A stretch of DNA of 64,000 nucleotides from Rhodobacterales bacterium (GTDB taxonomy: Bacteria > Pseudomonadota > Alphaproteobacteria > Rhodobacterales > Rhodobacteraceae): contig PDRY01000019.1 in assembly GCA_002748265.1 (NCBI GenBank), forward strand, positions 54,675 through 118,674. The letters run 5' to 3'. Below are positions 57,416 to 64,000 of this stretch, in pieces. A program made the position numbers and the translations under genes. Below the pieces are notes generated by a model that was not told the DNA's origin, searched no databases, and saw only the letters and a program-made list of their open reading frames with translations. Positions within the stretch are counted from its first letter, which is position 1; every line of letters begins with the position of its first letter.

Positions 57416-57957
57416 ATCAACGTCTCCGAGACTGTGTTGCCTGTTCTTTGAAACCAAAGCGGGGTCGCGTTGGGCGGGCGCTGCCCCACATCGCCTGTCG
57501 TCCAGAGCACCCGAGCGGCGCGGATGACGCCCGAATGGCAGACCAAAACCGGCAGAGCATCTTCTGACCCCGCACAGATATCCATGATGGTGGTCCTGAC
57601 GCGCACCAGCATCTCCGACCAGCTTTCCCCCTGAAGCGGGGTCTCTTCTCTGGGGGGCTGTTCGCTCAAGGGGCGGCCCTCAAAGATCCCCCAGTCCCGC
57701 TCGCGTAAGCCGGGGTGCACCTTTATCTCACGGCCCGGAAAGGCGAGTTCCGCTGTGATCCGGGCCCGCTCCTGCGGGCTCGCATGAACGGCGATCTGCT
57801 CTGGCCACGACTTGTCTGACAGCGCGCGCGCCTGGTCGCGGCCCAACGCGGTCAGGGAGACCTCGGCAACCCCAGCGATGATCCCCCGCGCATTGGCCGT
57901 CGTTGCGCCATGTCGGATCAGGCAAAAGCTGCGCGATGGCGGGGCGGATGAGATCAC
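57412..57957 (-). CDS. Histidine phosphatase family protein
   Basis: 181 residues. LIRHGATTANARG at 13-25 includes the phospho-His H16; the second His is in VCHSG, and RERDWGIFEG is the characteristic acidic loop. The GTG start at 57955-57957 overlaps the stop of the metallo-hydrolase gene as GTGA and its own stop overlaps the HAD gene, so the three hydrolases are coupled. The substrate may be a phosphorylated sugar, nucleotide or broad range. Confidence 0.88.
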   Translation of the reverse strand: MISSAPPSRSFCLIRHGATTANARGIIAGVAEVSLTALGRDQARALSDKSWPEQIAVHASPQERARITAELAFPGREIKVHPGLRERDWGIFEGRPLSEQPPREETPLQGESWSEMLVRVRTTIMDICAGSEDALPVLVCHSGVIRAARVLWTTGDVGQRPPNATPLWFQRTGNTVSETLI

Positions 57958-59021
57958 AGCCGCACCAGATCGTGAAAGAACACCTCGGCCTCCTGATCTT
58001 CGATCAGGTAATCTTCGGGCTGGGCGCAAAATGCGGGCGCAAAGCGTTTCGCTCCGAGGCGGTTCAGCATCTTGACCTGATCGCGCAGGGGGGGATGCAC
58101 GTTCCAGCGCCGGAAATGCCCGCCAGGGACGCTACAGATGCCCCGCGCATGAGCTGTCATATGACCCGTAAAGACAACATGGGCATCGCGGCCCAGCCGC
58201 CCGCTTTCGTTCCAGGCCCTCACATAGCCCCAAGCAGATCCGCCATCAGCATTGGGCGTGTCGCAGATCAGAAAGCGCGCCTGCTCCATGGGCCCGCGAT
58301 CCAACAGGGGCGCGATCTCCTGCGCCGCCGGACTAACGGCGCTGCTGTGCAGGGCCGCGCGCAACGTTGTCTGGCATTCAGGATCCAGCATGACGCTTTC
58401 GGGCCCGTAGCGCCGGATCAGGTGAAGCGCCATTTCCCCCGCACGCCCCGAAGGAGGAACAGGCAGGAGCACTTGTCCCTCCACCCGATCCAGCAGCTCA
58501 TTCAGGGCGGAGAACCGCTCTGACTGCGCCACATCATCGAGATGATAGGAGCAGTCCAAGACGGCCGTTGCGGCCGGAGGGGGCGCGTCGAACAAGAACC
58601 AGTCGGATTCCTCGGACCAGTCGCCCGAATAGAAGAACCCATCGCCCAGATCGAAATGAAACCACACGCCGCCCATCGCATGGCCATTGCGCCCGGTGGT
58701 CAGTGTCACGCCGTCAATCGTCGTTTGCCCCTGCTCGGGCAACAGATGCACCTTGGCGGCGGGCGGAAGAGCCTTGGCCGTCTGCGCCGTCGTGTAGATG
58801 GGCAGACCCGCCTCCACGGCATGAGACGCACCGCCAATGTGGTCGATATGGTCATGGGTGATGAACACCGCCTCTGCGCCGTGCAGCCAGGCCGGATCGA
58901 ATTTGGCATGCGCTTCGGGGCCGAAGCCGCAATCCAGGAGCCAGATCCGATCGCCCATTGTCAGTTGCACACATGCGGGGCCCTTGTCCCCGATGCCGGA
59001 AAGTAGCCTTATGCCTTGCAT
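57954..59021 (-). CDS. Metallo-beta-lactamase fold hydrolase with beta-CASP-like C-terminus
   Basis: 355 residues. The metal motif HDHIDH sits at 56-61, later ligands are in GHAMGG (near 114) and FYSGDWSEES, and the C-terminal part has DAHVVFTGHMTAHARG and WNVHPPLRDQVKML, reminiscent of the beta-CASP domain of RNase J/CPSF73-type nucleases. Such enzymes cut nucleic acids or cyclic phosphodiesters; phosphodiesterase activity is inferred. No export signal. It begins immediately before the ATPase gene stop (gap 0) and is coupled to the histidine phosphatase. Confidence 0.82.
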   Translation of the reverse strand: MQGIRLLSGIGDKGPACVQLTMGDRIWLLDCGFGPEAHAKFDPAWLHGAEAVFITHDHIDHIGGASHAVEAGLPIYTTAQTAKALPPAAKVHLLPEQGQTTIDGVTLTTGRNGHAMGGVWFHFDLGDGFFYSGDWSEESDWFLFDAPPPAATAVLDCSYHLDDVAQSERFSALNELLDRVEGQVLLPVPPSGRAGEMALHLIRRYGPESVMLDPECQTTLRAALHSSAVSPAAQEIAPLLDRGPMEQARFLICDTPNADGGSAWGYVRAWNESGRLGRDAHVVFTGHMTAHARGICSVPGGHFRRWNVHPPLRDQVKMLNRLGAKRFAPAFCAQPEDYLIEDQEAEVFFHDLVRL

Positions 59022-60071
59022 TTAATCCTCAAAGAAAGCCCATGGGGTGGTGAGGTTCAGACCCAGTTGCGCGCCAACCTCGAACCGGGCCCGCGTTTCC
59101 ACGAACAGCCGTGCACCGCAGGCGGTCATGGTCTCCAACAGGTACTTGCCGCCAGTGTAGGTGACGCGCGCGACCTTGCTGCGCAGGTCTCCGGTTTCGG
59201 CGATGGTCAGGTTCTCGGGGCGGAGGCAAACGTGACTGACGGTGTCCTGGGCCGTGTCGGACTGCACAGCGATCCGCGCGCCGAGGATTTGCGCCTCCAC
59301 GACATCCCCGGCCGTTGCGACGGATTGCACGGGTACGACCGTGCCATGCCCGACGAACTCGGCCACGAAGCGGTTCTTGGGGCGCTCATAGAGATTTTGG
59401 GGGGTGTCGAATTGCTGGATACGACCTTGGTCCATCACCGCGATCCGGTCCGCCATGGCCATCGCTTCGGCCTGATCGTGGGTGACATACACCATCGTCG
59501 CCTTGGTGCGTTTGTGAAAGTCACTGAACACGCCCTGCATGGACGCCCGCAATGCCACATCGAGATTGGCCAGAGGCTCATCCAGCAGAACAGCGCACGG
59601 ATCCGAGACAAGACAGCGCGCCAAAGCCACCCGCTGCCTTTGCCCGCCAGAGAGATCTGATGGCATCCGGTCCGCATAGGCATCCAGCCCGGTCGAGGCG
59701 AGCGCCGCGCCGACCTGTGTTGCGATTTCGGCCTTGGAGAACCGCCGGATCTCCAGCGGATAGGAGATGTTCCGACGGACCGACATATGCGGCCACAACG
59801 CGTATGACTGGAACACGAACCCGATATTGCGCTCTTCCGGGGGAAGGCTCACGCCCGTTTCGGCGTTCGCCATCTCGCGCGATCCGATGTTAAGCCGCCC
59901 GCTGCTGAGCTGCTCGAACCCGGCCAAGATGCGCAGGAGCGTGGTCTTTCCACAGCCAGACGGACCCAGCAGCGCGATAAACTCGCCGTCTTCGAACCGG
60001 GTCGTGATGTCTTGCAACGCAGGCGTGCCCGCAAACGTCTTGCCGACGGAGACCAAATCTACGTCTGCCAT
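59022..60071 (-). CDS. ABC transporter ATP-binding protein (iron/phosphonate/organophosphate type)
   Basis: 349 residues. Walker A GPSGCGKT at 36-43, signature LSGGQRQRVALARCL, Walker B AVLLDEPLANLD, H-loop TVYVTHDQAEAM-type. A C-terminal TOBE/regulatory domain (~residues 240-349) with VCLRPENLTI is shared with the PotA/FbpC/PhnT group. ATG 60071 lies inside the permease gene end (13-base overlap). It powers import through the fused permease. Confidence 0.93.
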   Translation of the reverse strand: MADVDLVSVGKTFAGTPALQDITTRFEDGEFIALLGPSGCGKTTLLRILAGFEQLSSGRLNIGSREMANAETGVSLPPEERNIGFVFQSYALWPHMSVRRNISYPLEIRRFSKAEIATQVGAALASTGLDAYADRMPSDLSGGQRQRVALARCLVSDPCAVLLDEPLANLDVALRASMQGVFSDFHKRTKATMVYVTHDQAEAMAMADRIAVMDQGRIQQFDTPQNLYERPKNRFVAEFVGHGTVVPVQSVATAGDVVEAQILGARIAVQSDTAQDTVSHVCLRPENLTIAETGDLRSKVARVTYTGGKYLLETMTACGARLFVETRARFEVGAQLGLNLTTPWAFFED

Positions 60072-61762
60072 GGGACAACTCCTTTGGGAAAGCGGCGGGA
60101 CAGCAGCTGAATCACCGCCATGAGCGCCATGACGACGAAAACGATGGTCATGGCCAAAGCACTGGCCATGACGGTTTCGCCGCTGTCGTCGAGGTTGAAG
60201 ATCACCACGCCAAGGGTTTCGGTGCCCGACGACCACAGCAAGGCGGAGACCGTGAGTTCGTTGAAGGCCGTCAGGAACACGAGGATCGCGCCCGCCGCCG
60301 CCGCAGGCGCCGATAGCGGAAAGATGATATCGCGCAAGCGCCGCATAAGGGACGCGCCAACCGATTGCGCGGCTTCATCCATCGCTGGGTCAAGCTGCTT
60401 CAGGCTGGCTTGGATCGGGCGGAACATGACCGCGAAGAAGCGCGCCAGATAGGCAAAGAAGATGATCCAGATCGTGCCGTATAGCGTGGCGTCGGTGAAG
60501 GGCAGCTTGATCAGCAGCAAGATCACCGCGATCGACAGGACCACCCCCGGCAACGCGTAAGGCAGATCAAGCAGGCTATCGAAGAGACGCGCAAGACGTG
60601 TCTTGTGACGCTCCATCAACCAGGCGAGCGGCAGGCTGATCCCCATGAGGGCCAAAGAGGCACCGGCGGCAAGGCTAAAGGAATTGGCAAAGGCCCGCGA
60701 TGTCACCGGCTGTCGGAACAGAACTTCGTACCAAGAGGCCAGCGTCACCGTGTCAAAGCGCAAAGGCACACCATAGGCTGACACCAAAGAGGTGGCCAGA
60801 AGACCGCTCATCGGCAGGACGAGTATCGCACAGACCACGGTCCAAAGCGCAATTTCCACCGGCAGACGCGCCGCGCCGAGCGGCAGCGCCAGCGGTTGAG
60901 ACGTGCTTCCGACAAGATGCAGCTTCTGACGGCCTTGAAAAAAGCGCTGCAGCAGAATGCCCGCGACGGCGACGGCTCCAATGAGCATGGCCAGCACCGA
61001 AACCTCGGCCAGCACTGTCGTCCCCATCCCGGCAAGCTTTTGATACACAAGCGTCGGCAGCGTGGCGTAGCCCGCCGGAATGCCCAGCATCGCCGGAATG
61101 CCGAAATTCCCCAGCGCCGTGACAAAGGTGATGGCCGTGCCCGCCGCGAGGCTGGGCAGCGTCAACGGAAGCACCACCTGCCACCATGTGCGCAGCCCTC
61201 TGGCGCCACTGATCCTGGCCGCTTCGACCACGTCTTGCGGGATAGATCGCAGCCCGGCGCGCAGGGTGAGGAAGATGATCGACATGTGCTGAATGCCCAG
61301 AAGAAGGATAATCCCTTGCGGCGAATACAGCGGTTGCGGAGAGCCCAGCGGAGGCGCGATGCCGAGCGTTTTCAGCAGCACCGATGATGGCCCCATGATC
61401 TGCGTCCAGGACAGGGCCGTAATCTGCGGCGGGATCATCATCGGGATCATGAGGCAAAAGACCAAAGCGGGTTTGGCCCGCAAATCCGTCAGCGCGACAA
61501 GAAAGGCAAAGGCAGACCCCAGCACCAGCGACACCAACGTGCCCAGGCCCGCGGTGACCAGCGAATGCTTCAACGCGCTCAGGGTCGAAGGTTGCGACAG
61601 CACATCGCGCATCAGGGTCAGGCTTAATGTGCCTTGATCCGTGATACCCTCGATGAACAGACGCAAGACGGGCGCAAGCGTCAGGCAGATGGCCACCAGC
61701 AGAATGGCAGAGAACAGCCGGGCCTCAGCCCGGCTGCCTCCATTTTGCAGTGCGACGCTCAT
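60059..61762 (-). CDS. ABC transporter permease, fused two-domain (FbpB/PhnV-like)
   Basis: 567 residues with about twelve hydrophobic segments in two homologous halves. Each half ends in an EAA loop: EAARISGARGLRTWWQVVLP in the first, EAAQSVGASLMRRLRDIIFP in the second. The single-chain form is typical of iron(III) and organophosphate importers. ATG 61762 shares its A with the TGA of the binding-protein gene (TGATG); GTG 61765 is an alternative. Confidence 0.93.
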   Translation of the reverse strand: MSVALQNGGSRAEARLFSAILLVAICLTLAPVLRLFIEGITDQGTLSLTLMRDVLSQPSTLSALKHSLVTAGLGTLVSLVLGSAFAFLVALTDLRAKPALVFCLMIPMMIPPQITALSWTQIMGPSSVLLKTLGIAPPLGSPQPLYSPQGIILLLGIQHMSIIFLTLRAGLRSIPQDVVEAARISGARGLRTWWQVVLPLTLPSLAAGTAITFVTALGNFGIPAMLGIPAGYATLPTLVYQKLAGMGTTVLAEVSVLAMLIGAVAVAGILLQRFFQGRQKLHLVGSTSQPLALPLGAARLPVEIALWTVVCAILVLPMSGLLATSLVSAYGVPLRFDTVTLASWYEVLFRQPVTSRAFANSFSLAAGASLALMGISLPLAWLMERHKTRLARLFDSLLDLPYALPGVVLSIAVILLLIKLPFTDATLYGTIWIIFFAYLARFFAVMFRPIQASLKQLDPAMDEAAQSVGASLMRRLRDIIFPLSAPAAAAGAILVFLTAFNELTVSALLWSSGTETLGVVIFNLDDSGETVMASALAMTIVFVVMALMAVIQLLSRRFPKGVVPWQT

Positions 61763-62730
61763 CACTCGGCGCCGAAGAGCTCTGCGAATCTGGCTTTGTT
61801 GGCTTCCGCGTTTTCAAGAGCCTCTGCCGGATCGAACGCCATCAGCTTGATGTCTTCGCGGGCCGGGAAGCCCTCGGGAACACCCATGCCATTGCGCGCG
61901 GGGATGTAACCCATGTCCAGAACGAGCTCCTGACCCTGATCGCTCAGGAGGAAGTCCACGAACTTCTGGGCGCCAGCGACGTTCTTGGCAGACGACATGA
62001 TCGCGACAGGCTCGGTGACATAGGACACGCCTTCTTCAGGGAAGACGAACTCCACGGGCGACCCATCGGCCTTGTTCCGAATGGCAAGGAAGTCGACGAC
62101 CATGCCGTAGGGCTTTTCACCGGAGGCCACGGCCTTGAAGGTGCCGCCATTGCCGCCCTGCGCGCGCGCTTCGTTGGTCGCGAGGCTCTCATAGTAGTCC
62201 CAGCCGAGGCTTTCATCACCGGTCAGGGTGGCAAGGTGGATCAGAGCGGCGCCGGAATAGAGCGGCGACGGCATGGCGATCTGGCCCTTGACCGACGCAT
62301 CGGACAGATCGCTCCAGGAAGTCGGCGCGGTTTCGACGCCGGTGTTGTAGACCAGACCCGTCGTGATCAGCTTGGTGGAGTAGTAGTAGCCCTCGGCCGA
62401 ATACAACGCCGGATCATAGCCCTCCGCTTCCGGCGACTGGTACGCGGTGAGAAGACCCTGCTGCGCCATGCCTTCCAGCGTCACGGTATCGGCGATCAAC
62501 AGAACGTCGGGCTGCGGATTGCCGGCTTCGATTTCGGCACGCAGGCGCGCCATCAGCTTGGTGGTGCCATCGCGGACCCACTCCACCTCGGTGCCGGGGT
62601 TGGCGGCCATAAAGGCATCGACGGTCTGCTGCGCATCGGCGTTCGGCTGCGAGGTGTAAAGCGTGATCGTATCGGCCATGGCGGTGCTGGCGGCGAGCAC
62701 AAAAGCGGTAGAGGTGAGGACGGACTTCAT
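61762..62730 (-). CDS. ABC transporter periplasmic solute-binding protein (AfuA/FbpA-like)
   Basis: 322 residues. A signal peptide (MKSVLTSTAFVLAASTAMA) is followed by ITLYTSQPNADAQQTVDAF, typical of the type II binding proteins for Fe3+, phosphonates and hexose phosphates. The iron-ligand tyrosine pair of FbpA is not evident near the C-terminus, where ALxDMGYIPAR occurs, so iron is not favoured. It is first in the operon, behind a promoter (62793-62822), an operator (62751) and an AGGAGA site. Confidence 0.9.
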   Translation of the reverse strand: MKSVLTSTAFVLAASTAMADTITLYTSQPNADAQQTVDAFMAANPGTEVEWVRDGTTKLMARLRAEIEAGNPQPDVLLIADTVTLEGMAQQGLLTAYQSPEAEGYDPALYSAEGYYYSTKLITTGLVYNTGVETAPTSWSDLSDASVKGQIAMPSPLYSGAALIHLATLTGDESLGWDYYESLATNEARAQGGNGGTFKAVASGEKPYGMVVDFLAIRNKADGSPVEFVFPEEGVSYVTEPVAIMSSAKNVAGAQKFVDFLLSDQGQELVLDMGYIPARNGMGVPEGFPAREDIKLMAFDPAEALENAEANKARFAELFGAE

Positions 62731-62750
62731 GAGACTCTCCTGGAGGTTTG

Positions 62751-62766
62751 TCTTTCGAACGAAAGA
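62751..62766. promoter_or_regulatory. Candidate DeoR operator, site 1
   Basis: TCTTTCGAACGAAAGA consists of arms TCTTTCG and CGAAAGA that are exact reverse complements around AA. TTTCG-type motifs are common in operators of DeoR/GlpR regulators. It lies 20 bases before the binding-protein start, downstream of the -10 box, where a bound repressor would block elongation. Confidence 0.65.
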
Positions 62767-62792
62767 TATTCACCAGAGCCTTGTCCCGCCGA

Positions 62793-62822
62793 ATCTTAAC
62801 CGATTTGTAACGATAGTGTTAA
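62793..62822 (-). promoter_or_regulatory. Candidate promoter of the ABC/hydrolase operon
   Basis: Read on the minus strand, TTAACA (62817-62822) and TAAGAT (62793-62798) are separated by 18 bases, a fair sigma-70 pair. The expected start of transcription lies near 62785, just upstream of operator site 1. Confidence 0.45.
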
Positions 62823-62881
62823 TTTTTTATTTATATTGCTGGTTTCGGAGACTTTACCTAACCTTCGGTTGATCGCCAATC

Positions 62882-62896
62882 TCTTTCGAAGGAAAA
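62882..62896. promoter_or_regulatory. Candidate DeoR operator, site 2 (degenerate)
   Basis: TCTTTCGAAGGAAAA repeats the left arm of site 1 exactly (TCTTTCG, same AA centre); the right arm differs at one or more bases. It overlaps the ribosome site of the deoR-type gene, so a bound regulator would repress its own synthesis. Confidence 0.55.
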
Positions 62897-62899
62897 TAT

Positions 62900-63664
62900 G
62901 TGCGACAGGCTGGGAAAGAACGACGCGATCAGATCATCGCGCTGCTGTCCTCGAACGAGACGCTCTCCGCGGCCGAGCTGTCGGAGCACCTGAACGTTTC
63001 AGTTCAAACAGTGCGGGCAGATCTTCGAGAGCTGGATGAAGCGGCCCTGGTGCAGCGCCGCAATGGCCAGGCCCGGCTCCGCCAACAAAGCGAAAACATC
63101 GGCTACCTACCCCGCGAAGGGATTGCGCGACAGGAAAAGCAGCGCATCGCGTTGGCCGTAAAGAAGCTAATTCCCGATGGCGCGCGCGTGGCTTTGGGCA
63201 CCGGCACAACCGTCGAGCAGTGCGCAAGGCTTTTGGCGTCCCATAGCAATCTCTTCGTTGTGTCGAACAGTATCCACGCCGTCTGCGCTCTGCAAAACGC
63301 GCCGGACGTCGCGGTTGAGTTGGCAGGTGGATCCGTCCGTATGCGCGATCTGGATATGATCGGCACAGCGGCGCACAAGTTCTTTGAGAAATACCGGGTG
63401 GATTACTCGGTGTTCAGCTGTGGCGGCCTGTCCGCATCCGGGGCGGTGATGGACTACAACTCCGAAGAAGTTACGGCGCGCGAGGCGATCGACGGCTGCG
63501 GCAACACAAGCGTGCTGGTTGTCGACAGCACGAAGAACGGCCTGGACCTGGCCTGCCACACAGGGGTCATTTGGGACTTCGACGTGATCGTGACCGGCGC
63601 GACGTTTTCCGAATCGATCATGCACAGCTGTGCGAGATACGGCTGCAACGTCGTCCAAGTGTGA
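62900..63664 (+). CDS. DeoR/GlpR family transcriptional regulator
   Basis: 254 residues. The N-terminal winged helix (about 5-58: RRDQIIALLSSNETLSAAELSEHLNVSVQTVRADLREL) and the C-terminal DeoRC sensor (VALGTGTTVEQCARLL, GGSVRMRDLDMIG) are typical. This family senses phosphorylated sugars. The start is GTG 62900, with AAGGA 7 bases before it; the ATG two bases upstream is in another frame. It diverges from the importer/hydrolase operon, and both genes share TCTTTCGAA motifs, so it is likely the repressor of that operon. Confidence 0.92.
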   Translation: MRQAGKERRDQIIALLSSNETLSAAELSEHLNVSVQTVRADLRELDEAALVQRRNGQARLRQQSENIGYLPREGIARQEKQRIALAVKKLIPDGARVALGTGTTVEQCARLLASHSNLFVVSNSIHAVCALQNAPDVAVELAGGSVRMRDLDMIGTAAHKFFEKYRVDYSVFSCGGLSASGAVMDYNSEEVTAREAIDGCGNTSVLVVDSTKNGLDLACHTGVIWDFDVIVTGATFSESIMHSCARYGCNVVQV

Positions 63665-63748
63665 CGCGTTCAAGACGGGACAGGTCAGCAAAGAGTCCCA
63701 GTCGGGCTCCCTACACGGACCCGATATCGATGTAGATTAAGGGAAAAT

Positions 63749-63825
<77 letters not shown>

Positions 63826-63834
63826 CCAAATTGG

Positions 63835-63860
63835 GCCCCAAGTCGTTCGTGTTTTGGGGC
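63835..63860 (-). other. Stem in the 5S-tRNA spacer
   Basis: GCCCCAA (63835-63841) and TTGGGGC (63854-63860) are exact reverse complements in the spacer between 5S rRNA and tRNA-fMet, a likely processing stem of the rRNA transcript. Confidence 0.5.
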
Positions 63861-63900
63861 AGCATCGTATCAGAGAGAATTATATGATCCCTTATTAGGT

Positions 63901-64000
63901 TTGGCGGTGACTTACTCTCCCACGTCTTAAGACGCAGTACCATCAGCGCAAAGGCACTTAACGGCTGGGTTCGGGATGGGACCAGGTGTTTTGCTCTCGC
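63901..64000 (-). rRNA. rrf: 5S rRNA, 3' part
   Basis: On the minus strand the sequence reads as the 3' ~100 bases of 5S rRNA, with the conserved GGGAGAGTAAGTC end, loops around CCCATCCCGAACCCAG and CCTTTGCGCTGATGG. The gene continues beyond the right edge, with 23S and 16S rRNA expected further out. The 5' 15-20 bases are missing from the window. Confidence 0.9.

Noticed and set aside
57954-62730. Plain iron(III) uptake system
   Set aside because: The transport genes resemble FbpABC, but the binding protein lacks an evident Tyr pair and three phosphoester-hydrolase genes are coupled behind it, so iron is not favoured. It is not excluded.
62898-62900. ATG as the start of the DeoR-type gene
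   Set aside because: It is in another frame; the in-frame start is GTG 62900, with a good ribosome site.

Overview
The window looks like a chromosomal segment of a high-GC alphaproteobacterium of the order Rhodobacterales (Roseobacter group). The basis is the gene content: a class I lysyl-tRNA synthetase, a single-chain GcvP behind a tandem glycine riboswitch, a complex-I NDUFA9-type protein, a 63-residue NDUFS6-like zinc-finger protein, a two-domain GlnD, and a 5S rRNA followed by initiator tRNA at the right edge. I saw no insertion sequence, prophage, integrase, CRISPR array or conjugation gene. Coding density is very high, with many 1-4 base stop/start overlaps, and no gap between features exceeds about 260 bases.

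Layout. 1-6.9 kb: start of a sulfotransferase gene, a family-14-like glycosyltransferase, a HIT protein, tRNA-Leu(CAG), an NDUFA9-like protein, a small conserved protein, a beta-helix protein that appears to have lost its first ~300 residues, and a YifB/ComM ATPase. 6.9-10.5 kb: rsmI-yraN-gshB facing away from an LpoA-like lipoprotein. 10.5-18 kb: glnD, a truncated AraC-type regulator fused tail-to-tail with a VOC-protein remnant, murJ, folD and fhs. 18-27.7 kb: a secreted PPC-like protein, then the envelope cluster tolQ-tolR-tolA-tolB-pal-cpoB-tilS-ftsH on the minus strand. 28-34 kb: phosphoglucomutase, an acyl-CoA synthetase/enoyl-CoA hydratase pair, a CAU tRNA, an FAD-linked 2-hydroxyacid dehydrogenase and a small low-GC islet. 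34.4-43.7 kb: hemC, a serine/threonine dehydratase-like enzyme, hemE, a GNAT-YoaP protein, a LysE exporter, a YadG-type ABC ATPase, a secreted-protein/ECF-sigma/anti-sigma operon, rpiB, and a methyltransferase-TetR pair with an operator over its promoter. 43.7-56.9 kb: lysS, gcvT-gcvH-gcvP, ackA and a phosphotransacetylase, cobU with a phosphatase, a ChaN-like protein, coaBC, an unknown gene and ybgC.

56.9-63.7 kb is the most unusual block. A DeoR-type regulator diverges from a six-gene minus-strand operon made of solute-binding protein, fused permease, ATPase, beta-CASP-like metallo-beta-lactamase hydrolase, histidine phosphatase and a stand-alone T4-polynucleotide-kinase-phosphatase-like HAD enzyme. 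Three phosphoester-hydrolase folds are translationally coupled downstream of an importer, and the regulator family usually senses phosphorylated sugars. I infer a system that imports and dephosphorylates an organophosphate, perhaps a nucleotide or nucleic-acid fragment; the substrate is not shown by the sequence. The window ends with tRNA-fMet and the 3' part of 5S rRNA from an rRNA operon on the minus strand.

All functional calls come from reading motifs and recalling family features; no database search was run.
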